Part shown: positions 53,858 through 64,000 of the stretch, one piece after another | How the letters are laid out: each line of letters starts with the position of its first letter | Position numbering within the stretch: position 1 is the first letter of the stretch | Notes under the pieces: generated by a model | The model's input: the letters and a program-made list of their open reading frames with translations, nothing else | Database searches by the model: none | What the model was told of the DNA's origin: nothing | Position numbers and translations under genes: made by a program | From: Todiramphus chloris collaris | Taxonomy: Eukaryota > Chordata > Aves > Coraciiformes > Alcedinidae | Direction: 5' to 3' | Assembly (NCBI GenBank): GCA_025345505.1 | Contig: JANVCC010000073.1 | Span: 10,835,108 to 10,899,107, forward strand | Length of the DNA: 64,000 nt

Positions 53858-54631
53858 ATGATTTCGTTTTCGAGAGCAGTTTCTGTTCATGTCTTTTTAG
53901 CATTTCTTTCAGAGTTAAATGTTGTACTGTTCCCTTACATGTCGTATACGTTATGTCGGTGTTGTCTTGTTCTCACCATTTACCTGAATGCTCTTGGGCT
54001 TGGGCGCTGGGCGAAAGCCTCTGCTTTCTTATGGTGTTTATCTCTGATTTATGTTGCACTGAATTGGGCAGCGAGTGCTTCTCGGTACTACTGGCATTAC
54101 ATAGTGGATTTTATTACTAGGAATACTTTTGTTTTCTTCTCGGGAATTTATACTGCTCCACACTATGCTAATCTGACTACACCAGTTTTTAGAACTCCAA
54201 ATAGTGAGGATTCTGGACATGGTTACTATCAGAAGATCATATTATCGCTATTAATTTCTAATATCTTCATTGTGTGGCATCAGATTAGTCATCAGTGCAC
54301 TAACACCGGTCAGGTAGCCACCAAAAAGCATAGATTGCATGCTGCTTCCCTGCGACATTCCGTGATATGGTCTGTACGCAGGAAACATGCCGTGACTGTT
54401 CAGTCTCCACAGGCCCCCCAACAAGCCCTGCTGCTGTGCCAGCTCCAAACCCAAGCACCACGGCTCCTCAGTCTCCGCAGGCCCCCCCAACGAGCCCTGC
54501 TGCTGCTGCTGCTGCTGCTGCTCCTCCTGTTCTCAAAACAAGCGCTGCTGCTGCTCCAGCTCCCACAACAAGCACTGGAGCTGTTCCAGCTCCAGCAGCA
54601 AAGCCAGCAGCTACACCCACAGCTACTGTGA
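53858..54631 (+). pseudogene. Retroviral leader reading frame with several hydrophobic segments
   Basis: A 257-codon frame starts 119 bases after the primer-binding site. Residues 1-145 hold about five hydrophobic stretches (roughly 7-30, 32-48, 54-74, 89-100 and 126-140) and one N-glycosylation sequon (N105-L-T). This looks like a multi-pass membrane or signal-anchored domain. From about residue 182 the frame enters the CTG/CAG-rich part of the Gag-like gene in the wrong frame and becomes a Leu/Gln-rich artefact. Up to the C6 tract at 54414-54419 it encodes the QSPQAP unit that the Gag-like frame encodes at a second repeat copy. The two frames were therefore probably one, separated by loss of one C. 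I do not recognise a named family for the hydrophobic part. It could be a leader protein or an N-terminal extension of Gag. Confidence 0.55.
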
Positions 54632-55110
54632 CCACTCCCACTCAATCTGCACCTGTACAAGTTGCTCCTGTGAAGAAAAGAAAACAAACAAAACAGCCAA
54701 GTCCAGCAACAGATCAGGGAGATGGTCCTTCCCAAGCTGAATCTGAGTCAGAACCAGATGCAAAGCCTGATGCCCCTGCAACTGGAAAGAAACACCTAAC
54801 AAAAACAGATCGCCCAGTGTGGTCAGATGACAGTGGAGCAGGCCCTTCTAAAGCAAACCCATCAGATGTGGAGTCATCAGATGCCGAGGGTACCACCAAA
54901 ACTTTACCTACGAAGGAACTGAGAAATCTGAGAAAGGACTATAGCCGCCATGAAGGTGAGCCACTGATCACTTGGCTACTCCGATGCTGGGATACTGGGG
55001 CCCACACCATCAAACTGAATGGCAGAGAAGCCAGGCAGCTGGGATTCCTGGCCAGAGACATGGGCATTGATCAAGAGCTTGCAAGAAAGAGCAACACTAT
55101 CAGTCTCTAG
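54367..55110 (+). pseudogene. Gag-like reading frame, truncated
   Basis: A 247-codon frame. Residues 17-102 are Pro/Ala-rich with a poly-Ala run (46-52) encoded by a (CTG)8 tract. A basic KKRK patch is at 103-106, followed by an acidic, Ser-rich region (118-175). Residues about 183-242 form a compact segment with TWLLRCWDTGA and GREARQLG, which resembles a conserved block seen in Gag-like proteins of bird class II endogenous retroviruses. Gag would form the virus core. Here no capsid major-homology region or zinc knuckle remains. The TAG stop at 55108-55110 lies inside CR1 sequence, so the C-terminus has been cut off. The ATG at 54367 is only the first Met in this frame. The ancestral start probably lay in the leader frame upstream. 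Confidence 0.65.
54497..54520 (+). repeat. (CTG)8 trinucleotide tract inside the Gag-like frame
   Basis: Eight CTG units. They encode alanine in the Gag-like frame and leucine in the overlapping leader frame. Confidence 0.9.
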
Positions 55111-55528
55111 AGAATAAGTTTTATGAGGAGTGGCTGAGGGAACTGAGGTTTAGCCTGGAGAAAAGGAGTCTCAGGAGAGACCTTATCACTCTCTACAACT
55201 ACCTGAAAGAAGGTTGTAGTGAGGTGGGTGTTCGTCTTTTCTCCCAAGTAACAAGAGGTAGGACAAGAGGAAATGGCCTCAAGTTGTGCCAGGGATGTTT
55301 AGATTGGACATTAGGAAAAGCTTCTTCCCTGAAAGGGTTGTCAAGCACTCGAACAGACTGCTCACGGAGGTGGTGGAGTCACCATTCCTGGAGGTATTTA
55401 AAAGACTTCTATATGAGGTGATTGACAATAGGCCTTAGTGGTGGGATTGTTAGGTTAACAGTTGGAGTCAATGATCTTAATGGTCTTTTCCAATGGAAAC
55501 AATTCTACGATTCTATAATACATACAGA
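55106..55528 (+). mobile_element. CR1 LINE 3' fragment joined to the retroviral gag
   Basis: From TCTAGAGAATAAG onward the sequence is the CR1 3' region and parallels the CR1 at 56574-57000 in this window (CTCCCAAGTAACAAGAGG, AGGAAATGGCCTCAAGTTG). It ends with ACGATTCTATAATA. It begins exactly where the Gag similarity ends. No clear retroviral sequence resumes after it, so a deletion accompanied or followed the joining. Confidence 0.88.
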
Positions 55529-55643
55529 GATGGAAGTTGAAGACTGTCTTTCTGGCAAAACAGGAAAATCCCCATTTTTATAGAATCTTATGAACGCTAC
55601 TATTTGAAGACTTTCCAGCTGTTTGTGAACATTCAATTAGTTA
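55529..55643. other. Short spacer between two CR1 copies
   Basis: About 115 bp of unassigned sequence, not recognisably retroviral or CR1. Confidence 0.5.
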
Positions 55644-57000
55644 TCAATATGATATGCCAGCAGTGTGCCCAGGGGGCCAAGAAGGCCAATGTCATCCTGG
55701 CTTGTATTGGAAATAGCATGTACTGATGTCTCAAATCTCGCATAGTGCTAAGATCTGGACAGAGAATGAGCAAGGCCTTCCAGGAGGTATCACTGCCTCT
55801 CAATAGTCCTCAATGTCTCTGCCATCCTCCCCAGCTCCTTTCAGATAAATTAACAATAGGAAGAGATAAGTTGTGAGTAGGCATGACTGTCTTTCCCATG
55901 AGTTAAGTTCCTCTGCTAGCCACTGGGCCTGCAGCAAGGGACCACACCAGAAGTAGGTCATGCAAAGGAGCTATTCCTCTATGCTTCCTATGTAAATTGG
56001 GGATGCCACCCATATCACAAGAGTATAAAAAGACAGTAAAATATTGATCTGTGTGCACCCACTACCAAAGAACTCAAGATTTGGATTGATCCCATGAGTT
56101 GTCGCTGGATTCAAGGGTGGTGATATTTTTCTATATTACTCTCTCTCCCCCTATTTTTTCCTCTCCTCCTCTTTCTACTCACTTTTTGTTCTTCTCCTTG
56201 ATATTTAGTTGTGCCTTAATTGATAAAAAAAATAACCTCTATTGCCAAAATACCCTTATCTGCACCGTTTATTGATTGTTCTCAGGGAAAACCAGTAAAT
56301 TGTTTTGTACTGTTCCTCCAAGCCATTGATGACTACCACCTCTGCAGCCCTGCTGTGCACAATAGCTTCTTTTAGGGGATCACAATGATCCACCTCCCTC
56401 ATCATCCACTGGGTAGGACAAGACACCAGCACAACCATGGAAGTGGTTGACCCCTATACTTTGCACTGGTGAGGCCGCACCTCGAATACTGTGTTCAGTT
56501 TTGGGGCCCTCACTCCAAGAAGGACACTGACGTGCTGGAGCATGTCCAAAGAAGGACAACAAAGCTGGTAAGGGTCTAGAGAACAAGTCTTATGAAGGGC
56601 AGCTGAGGGAACTGGAGTTGTCTGGAAAAAAGGAGGCTGAGGGGAGACCTTCACAGTCCCTACAGCTCCCTGAAAGAAGGTTGCAGTGAGGTCTCAGTTG
56701 GTCTCTTCTCCCAGGTAACAAGCTGTAGGACAGGACGAAGAGGTTTCAAGTTGCACCAGTGAAGGTTTAGGTTGGATATTTGAAAAAATTTCCTCACAGG
56801 AATGGTTTTCACACATTGGAACCAGCTGCCCAGGTAGGTGGTAGAGGCATCATCCCTGAAGGTATTTAAGAGATGTGTAGATGTGATACTGAAGGACATG
56901 GTTTAGTGGTAACTTGGCAGTGATAGGTTAATAGTTGGATTTGTTGATTTGTTCATCTTAAAAGTCTCTTCCACCCAAAACAATTCTACAATTCTATAAA
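55644..57000 (+). mobile_element. CR1 LINE copy split by an insertion
   Basis: The left part (55644-55720) contains GCCAGCAGTGTGCCCAGG, GGCCAAGAAGGCCAATG and CTGGCTTGTATTGG. The right part (about 56421-57000) resumes at the next CR1 position with GCACTGGTGAGGCCGCACCT and runs to the 3' end (CAATTCTACAATTCTATAA). The two parts are collinear in the CR1 consensus order with about 700 bp of foreign sequence between them. Minus-strand frames here (for example 56380-56586) are CR1 antisense. Confidence 0.85.
55719..56420 (+). mobile_element. LTR-like insertion within CR1
   Basis: This non-CR1 segment interrupts an otherwise collinear CR1. It can be bounded as TGTACTGATG...TAGGACA (TG...CA ends, about 702 bp). 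It has a TATAAAA box at 56024-56030 followed by pyrimidine-rich sequence. This fits a solo LTR in plus orientation. The target-site duplication is not clear (TAGCA on the left, AGACA on the right), so the ends may be off by a few bases. The family is not identified. Confidence 0.5.
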
Positions 57001-60000
57001 AACTTAGAGAGATTTAAGGTATTGTTAATGTATAAATTGGTTTTACACTTCAATATTGATTTAAACAGAAACAATGATTTGTAAGTATTTACACTATCTA
57101 GTCAATGTTCCTCTCATTCTTAATTTTTCACAAAAAGCATCAACACTGTAAAGATAGTTACACTTGTTATATGTATCATTATAGTGAGTGATTTCTTTGC
57201 CATTTTTACTAAAGCATACATTTTAATTTAAGCTCTGATTAGTTAGTAGCATATGGATCTTTGACAATTTTTAAATTAATAAGAATTTTTCAAAATATAT
57301 CTAAGCATTTCTTCCCTGCTGGCCAGCATTACTATTCAGCTGCTCCACCTGATGAAGAACGAGAACTTGCACACAAATATACAAACATTAAAAATTATGT
57401 AGGAATGTCAAAAATTTATGAATCACTCAGTCTTACAGCTGCCTGCAGTTGACAGCTTATACCGTGTATGCAATAAAAAACACGCTATGATTTTGTGACT
57501 GCCACTCTCAGTTCTCATCTCTAGCATAACAATGAGTCCCACTATTAGTTCTAAAGATGCTGTATTTTTTTTTTCTTTTTTTTATACAAATGCACTTGCT
57601 TTACATGTAATGGATTTAGAATCTCTTTTTAAAAGAAGGGAACTATTTCCCCAGCATTAGCAAATGAGGACAGATCCTGGAGTCATCCAAACCCACTAAC
57701 TCTCAGAGCCAAATCAATTCAAACTCTTAAAATACAGTTTTGTTCTTCTTTGGTTCATTCCCTTATTATTTACAAGTTTAATTTTTTTTATAATTCCCAT
57801 CTCGTTCCTTTTGCTAGGCCTCCTTTTATTTTGTTTCAAAAGAGAAACATTCTTGCCTTATACGGAAAACTTTCAACCTTACCTAACTCACACTTACCAC
57901 TCTATTTTGTTTCTTTCCATGACTGTTGGATTACACGAATAGATTGTTCTCCTGGCTTCTTACTTGGCTAGATCCAAGCTTATCCGAACAAAAAACTTTT
58001 CTTTCACAATAATAATAATAATAATAATAATCACAACAACAACAGCCTCCAGACACACAGTTCCATAGTCTCCTTCACTATCTTTATTCTCTTCCACTGT
58101 TTTGACCAAGTACATCATCTTTTCCTCCCTGGCCCTATCACCCTGCTTCCCTAGTTATAAGTATTTATATGATGTCTCACTTGTAAATGTACAGTTTCTA
58201 AAGACAAATAGTTAAGTTCTGTGTCTAGGACACTAATGATCCATATTTTCTCCAGGTCCTTTTGTCCCATTATTCATTGTTCCTATAAAAGTTTTTCCAT
58301 GGACTTTACCTCTCCTTGAATTAACATTTCAGCAGTTCTGGCTTTAGTAGTTTTTCAAATACTGCAGATATTTTTTATGGCAATCATCTTGTATTGCTGT
58401 TTTGTTGGTACCATTCTATCTCAATGGGCATTCAAGGTTAATGTCTTGTAATTTAAGTTTATCATGCATTTAAAGACTTGAAATCATTTATGTATGTACA
58501 TGTTACTATTCTGGGGACCATTCACAAGATCATAGTCAGGAATACTTCTACTCTTATACAAGATAAAAAGTGTACTAATGATACATAAAATATCCCCTGT
58601 TTAATACAAAATAGAGAGAATGAAGATCTAGAAAAGCTCAATTCACTTATTATTAAGTGTAAAGCTCTGTAATCACAACAGTGTCAATTACTGGGGAATA
58701 AGAGAGATCTTCTGATATAATCATGTCAGTTTAAATTACTTCAGTATGTTCCAACATCAGCTTTAAGAGACCTTGGGAAAATGTAGAGGTGGGTGGGTAG
58801 AACAAACTGTAGCTGCAAGTTGGTACTTAGTATTTTGATCTATTTACACCTGGGTATCTGTTGGCAGCCTATTTTATTTTGCAGACTTTCTGAGTCCATC
58901 TCTGTAGGAGTAGGTTCTAATGAGTCAAGCCATTAGCAACAAATCTCAGGCAGCAAAAACAAGACAGCAGCAGCATTTCTACCCATTCCTCAAACCCTTC
59001 TGGGTGTTATACTCCAAAGAAACAAAGACAGACAAGGTCAAACCTGAACATAATGCCCTTTGTAAAGCGTTATTTGTACACAGTACATTCCTCATTAATT
59101 TATTTCAAATGCCTACCATATCCACATATTAATGCAATGTCTCATGTGTGTTGTTCAACCATTTTCCCCTTTTTCATGCAACAATGATCAAAAAGTAACA
59201 GCAGAGAGAAAAAGGTCAGATGCATATATAAATTGTTATCCACCACAGAAAATCAAAATGTTTTTTTCTTGACAGATTGACTAACAATATTTATTAATTA
59301 ACATCAAAAACCTTTACCAATATTTCATTAACTATTCAGTCCCTCCAGTAGTGACTCATAAGAACAGCACAGATTCTTTCTCCTCCTGTTTTTCATTTGC
59401 TCTCACAGAAAACATTTTTGCAGCATAAATCTCAGTCTTTCTTTGAGCTTTTGTTGACTTGCTTACATTTTTTAGAAACCTATCATGAATTGTCTGACGT
59501 TTAAAGAATCACTTTGATAGAGGAGTGTTAATTTATCCCATTTCCATTCATATCCTGCCACAGAAAGGGATGAGAAAAAGATTACAGCAGCAACTTCTAA
59601 ACCACATGATTCCACCCACAGATACTCTGAAGAGAAAAGCTTCTCCTGGGCAACATGACCTGTCAAACAGAAAGATGTGAACTGCAAGCAACTTCTCCCC
59701 TATTACCAGAAGAGTTATATTCAATTGCTAGTTTCTCCATTTAAATTCTTCACCTGTTTTCTCCAGCAGTTCTCTACTATTCCACAGTCCTTTCAAATTC
59801 AAGACCATAGAGCTAAGTGAAAAAATACCAGCTACTAAAACCAAGACTTTGCTCTGTGTTTTCAGTTATTAGTTCTTGGGGTTCACAGCCCATTATGTCT
59901 CGGGGTGTCTGAGCCAGTATATTTTAGAAAACACATGGGGGTTTTATTATTAGGAAGTGAAATTTTCTTGCTTCTCTCCAGTGCTACAGTCACCAGGCCT

Positions 60001-62939
60001 TCACAGGCTTTCCCCAAAACAAGATGGCAGCTGGTCAAGGAAAGTCAGGCGGAAAATCATTTTGGTTTGTGCTATGCTGCTGCTGGCAGATACTAGCCTC
60101 TGACATTACCATCCAGGGTTCCTGGACATCCCCTCAGCATTCATCACCACAAAACTTTCTAATCTCCAGGATCTACCTCCACTTCCAGGATATTTCCTCC
60201 AGTCAAAATCTTCACCTTCTTCTTTCACAGCCTCAGAACCCCTGAATGTCCTAACTAGTCTATATACAGAACAAGTGATCAGTCACATCTTTTCATTACC
60301 TGGAGATTTCAGAACATGTCACTTCTGTTTAGTTCAGGTGTTACCGAAACCTACACGTAGTGTCTACCAACTGCAGCTAGCAAGTACCAGGCATCTACCT
60401 GAGATTTCAGAAGTTCAGTTTGACATTCACCCAAACAACACCATTATCTGATGCCTGTTAGCATTCACAATTTAAGGTATTTTCACCTGTAAGACTCCCA
60501 ATGGTCCGTTGGCTTCTTCTCTTCAGACTTTTAGCAGAAGAAACTCTATTTAGTCAAAAAAGGTATTTCAAGTTGCTTGGATTTGTGAAAACTTTGCTTC
60601 TAGTTCACAAAGTTCAGGCAATGTTTCCATAATTTACCTATCTCCACTACTGATACTTTCATGTTCCCATTCCAGTGCTTACTTTGACACTGGCAATTAA
60701 GAATTCTCTTTCTAGCCTTTACAAGCCTTTTATTGTTAAATATTTAAATGATTGGTTAGAAAATATAAAGCAGAACAACAAAATTTATGTCAAATTATCT
60801 CCACCAGTTGTTTTACTGATTATTTCTCAAAGGATAGGAATTGTCCAGCCTTGCTTAAGAAAAATACTCTTCTAAGAAACACAGTGTAAACTTCCAGCTT
60901 ACCCTTATTGCATGCACTGAAGTTGACGTTTTCTACTATTTTTTATTTATTGTATTACACTTTTTAGACCTAAACCCCATGCCACCAACTGAACAATTGG
61001 ACCATGAGGTTAGTCTATTCTTTCTCTAAGGAATCCTATGAAAAGCATCATCATCTGCCAGACATTCCTAGCAATCACCCAGGCACATTGTCATCACACT
61101 CCTTCTGTAGAGCAAATGAGAAATTTAATGTCTAATCCTTTTTGTTCTGAAAACTATTGGAAATTTCTGTGCATTTAGTTACTGTCTTCTTCATCTTATT
61201 TTCAGGCACTAGTCTCCTAAATCAAAGAACTGTATGTGGATTTTTTTCATCCACTCCAATACTGTTTAAACTGATCTTCCTCCTTGAAATACTCAGGATC
61301 TCGCAACATCAAACTTCCTCCACTTCAAAATAAAATACCTGTAATAAAAAAGGTTCCTCCCTGATATTCTGGAACAGGGAGGAGATTGAAACTGCAAGTC
61401 TTTTAAGGTAAACTCAACCTTTTCCATGACTTTCCCAGGACCTCCTCCCAACTGGCTATGTCATCTCTCCAATTTGTCAACAGATTAAAGACACATGCCG
61501 CAAAAAAAAACATAGTCCCATTTTTAACCACTTCTGCAGTTAATCCTGAATGAATTCTCATGGGCTTCCTTCTTTGCTGGTCTCAATCTTATTTTGTAGT
61601 TTGTTTTTTTTTCTTACTTTCTCTGTTTCCTTTCTCTTCTTTCACCACTTTTCATCTGAGCTACTTTTTGTTCTCCTTCATTTACATTTCTCAGTCTTGT
61701 TCAGGTCTCAGAAAACTCTTTACTTCATACTGAGTTTTCAGAAATGTCACTTTTATCTACCTGGGAAAGCAGTGAAGTTAGGTGAATTTCCATTTATTTT
61801 CTCAGTGAGGAGTTCTGTTTTGAGCAAACATAGTATAAGCTCCTGCTATAAATCATTAAGTGAATATTGTGGTAATGCTTTATTGTTATAATAGAAACAT
61901 TCCACACATTAAACATTTTTCAGAAGAAAAGTTAAATTGAGAGGAAATTTACTTGGTTTAGCTTTCAATTGAATAGTCCACTATGAGTAAGTAGAAGGAA
62001 CTGCCAAAACTCATGAGTCTCCCCATGTATTTTGAAAATATGGATCTGGAAGTGATCAGAAAATATCAGACTACTTGTTTTAGTTAAAACAACTACCTTT
62101 TTATATCAAACAGCTACCTTCAGTCTCATAACAGAGAACAAAAAGAACTTGTGTGTAAAGGTAATATCACTGTCCAAAACAGAGAAGTTTTCTCTACTTT
62201 TGTCAACTTAACTGACAAACAAAAGTAAATTTAAGTAATAAATAAAATAAAAATATGCACAAAGAGGTTTTTATGGAAAAAATGGTAAAATAAATACATA
62301 GAGAGATGACCTGAAAGGCATGGACAGGAATTGGTAGGAAAGTAAAACCAGAGATGGAAAGACTGGGTCTTGGAGAGGCTATGCAATTGGTCCATGCAGC
62401 ATAGTCTACAATTCTGTATTTTTGTTTCTATATTACTTACAATAAAATACACTTTCTAAAAAAATTAAAGACAAGACCTTAAACCCAAATGGGCATAATT
62501 AACAGAAAAGTTTCCTAAGAGAAGAAGAAAAATATAAAGGAAATGAGGTCAGCACAACTGTAGATAACAGAAATGAGAAAGAAGGAATCAGTAACTACTC
62601 ATAATATGATAATTTGTAATATTGGACATGGTGTAAAAAAGAGGAGAGGGCAATGTTTCTAGAGAAAATGGAGTTTCCCCACATCACCTGGAATAGACTT
62701 GTGGTGGTAAAAGGAAACCCATTAAAAGATGTAGAAGTGAAAGTCATCAATAAAAAATATGAGAGAAAAGCAAAGTATCACAACAGAGACCAATTAGTTG
62801 CTCAGTAAGCAAGCACAGGAGAAAAGGACAAAGTGGACAAAGAGAGTTGCTGGGAACTCAACAAAGACAGTGGAAACTCAGGACTTGGTGGGAGAAAAGA
62901 AACAGAACATTTTATTTTTGATTGTTATTATTTAGCCCT
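57001..62939. other. AT-rich stretch without recognised genes
   Basis: No gene or interspersed repeat is recognised in nearly 6 kb. An (AAT)8 tract with a short CAA tail lies at 58008-58042. The longest frame (61550-61891, 113 codons) is Phe/Leu/Ser-rich from pyrimidine-rich DNA and has no family resemblance. Confidence 0.5.
58008..58031 (+). repeat. (AAT)8 microsatellite
   Basis: Eight AAT units followed by CACAACAACAACAG. Confidence 0.95.
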
Positions 62940-63288
62940 GAAAAAAATGAGACATTTCAGACTGGTACCCCCAAGTCCTTCTCCACAGGGCTTCTCTCAA
63001 TAACATCATTCCCCAGCCTGTATCAATACCAGGGGTTGCCCCGACCCAGGTAATGACCTTGCACTTGTCCTTGTTGAACATCATAAGGTTCACAAAGGCC
63101 CACTTCTTAAGCTTGTTCAGGTCCTTCTGGATAACATTCCATTCCTCTGGTGTGTCAGCTGCACCACTCAGCTTGGTGTCATCTGCAAACTTGCTGAGAA
63201 TGCATTTTATCCCACTGTCTATGTCATTGATGAAGATATTAAACACCAGTTGTCCCAGTACAGACCCCTGATGGACACCGCTCATCAA
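62932..63288 (-). pseudogene. CR1 reverse-transcriptase remnant with FADD motif
   Basis: A 118-codon open frame. Residues 3-22 ([20 protein letters not shown]) correspond to the motif-B region, in which the family's PQG reads HQG and LGP reads LGQ. Residues 34-40 are FADDTKL, the catalytic metal-binding motif, which is preserved here. Thumb-like sequence follows (DLNKLKKWA and FNKDKCKVI). Upstream parts of the domain continue to higher coordinates but are broken by stops and frameshifts. This is a dead fragment of the LINE polymerase. Confidence 0.85.
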
Positions 63289-64000
63289 TGGTCCTTCAAA
63301 ACCCTGTCTTTCCCATTCAGAGAGAATACTGGGGGGGACTTACAAAAGTCCAGATAGAAAACATGCTTAGCTCTTCCCTTCTCCACTGATGTAGTCACTC
63401 CATCAAAGAAAGCCACTAGATTGGTTTAGCAGGACTTGCCTTGGGAGAAAGCCATGCTGGCTGTGTCAGATCACCTCCCTGTCCTCCACGTGCCCTTAGG
63501 ATAGCTTCTGGGAGGATCTGTTCCATGATCTTCCCAGAGACAGAGGTGAGTCTGACAGGTCAGTAGTTCCCAGGGTCCTCCTTTCTACCCTTTTTACAAG
63601 CAGGTGTAATGTTTCGCTTTTTCCAGTCACCAGGGACTTCACCTGACTACCATGTCTTTTCAAATATCATGGAGAGTGGCTTGGCAACTACACCAGCCAA
63701 TTCCCTCTGGACTCTAGGATACACCTCTTCAGGTCTTATGCCTTATGCTTACACAGCCTTATGTATGTTCAGTTTTCTCTGGTGGTCATGAATCTGATCT
63801 TCTCTTACAGTGGGAGACGTTTTGCTCCCCTGGTTCCCATCTCACATCCCATTGACTTGGGTGGTGTAAGGAGAGAGAGGTTGCCAGTGAAGACTGAGGC
63901 AAAAAAGTTATTGAGTACCTCAGCCTTCTTGTCCTCGTTCCCAGCTTGCCAGTATTGCTCAGCAAGTAGGGGTACGTTTCTTTGACATTCCTTTTCTGTC
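62940..64000 (-). mobile_element. CR1 LINE ORF2 fragment, minus strand, runs off the window
   Basis: Read on the minus strand, this is the CR1 reverse-transcriptase region from the pre-RT linker (near the window end) to just after the RT core. It parallels the CR1 at 30360-32246, for example around the segment specifying a block like GQGGDL and the FADDTKL block. The usual CR1 3' end is missing: similarity stops at about 62940 after the segment corresponding to GAGAAGGACTTGGGGGTACC. The copy is therefore 3'-truncated here, unlike the other CR1 pieces in the window. Confidence 0.88.

Larger units (their letters stand above)
52906..55105 (+). mobile_element. Truncated endogenous retrovirus (5' LTR, primer-binding site, leader and part of gag)
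   Basis: A 5' LTR (52906-53714) is followed after 7 bases by a tRNA-Lys-type primer-binding site. A leader region with a hydrophobic reading frame and a Gag-like frame come next. Similarity to a retrovirus then stops abruptly at 55105, where CR1 sequence begins. No protease, polymerase, envelope or 3' LTR of this element is seen in the window. The tRNA-Lys primer site and LTR type place it with class II (ERVK/betaretrovirus-like) bird elements. It is defective. Confidence 0.85.

Noticed and set aside
54251..54899. Minus-strand frames with Ser/Cys-rich peptides
   Set aside because: Antisense of the Gag-like frame; the composition comes from the CTG/CAG repeat.
61550..61891. 113-codon Phe/Leu/Ser-rich frame resembling a membrane protein
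   Set aside because: The hydrophobicity follows from a pyrimidine-rich stretch. No start context, domain or neighbouring exon supports it.

Overview
The window looks like AT-rich, largely non-coding DNA from a bird. The evidence is a set of CR1-type LINE fragments with the avian CR1 3' end (a repeated octamer-like ATTCTATGATTCTATG tail), CR1 reverse-transcriptase remnants, and several LTRs of the kinds found in bird class II (ERVK-like) endogenous retroviruses. The species cannot be decided from what is visible. I found no convincing host protein-coding exon, tRNA, rRNA, CRISPR array or bacterial-type operon. The window is best read as intergenic DNA or the inside of a very long intron.

Layout: 1-870 is a G-poor, A/C-rich low-complexity tract. 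A solo LTR in minus orientation lies at 3886-4690. From 4.7 to 28.8 kb the sequence is mostly unique AT-rich DNA with simple repeats (a long GAAA tract at 24094-24208, AC, GA and ATTATC tracts) and one strong three-arm inverted repeat at 11361-11429. CR1 fragments lie at 28.8-29.4 kb, 30.4-32.2 kb (with broken reverse transcriptase) and 33.99-34.07 kb. The last of these is preceded by an older LTR-like repeat. From 34 to 42 kb little is recognisable. A second ERVK-type LTR (minus) is at 42397-42980, a probable degraded repeat at 47.57-47.98 kb, and a CR1 tail (minus) at 49.9 kb.

The dense part is 52.5-57.0 kb. A minus-strand LTR (52497-52902) abuts, head to head, a plus-strand LTR (52906-53714). 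That second LTR is followed by a tRNA-Lys-type primer-binding site, a leader region encoding several hydrophobic segments, and a Pro/Ala-rich Gag-like reading frame. This provirus is cut off at 55105/55106 by a CR1 fragment, whose sequence supplies the stop codon. A second CR1 (about 55644-57000) is itself split by a roughly 700-bp LTR-like insertion. The last kilobase holds a minus-strand CR1 reverse-transcriptase remnant that runs off the window edge.

The most interesting signal is in the provirus fragment. The hydrophobic leader reading frame and the Gag-like frame differ by one base. Comparison of two internal repeat copies (a C6 tract against a C7 tract) suggests they were once one continuous frame, so the Gag-like protein may originally have carried an N-terminal multi-pass hydrophobic domain.
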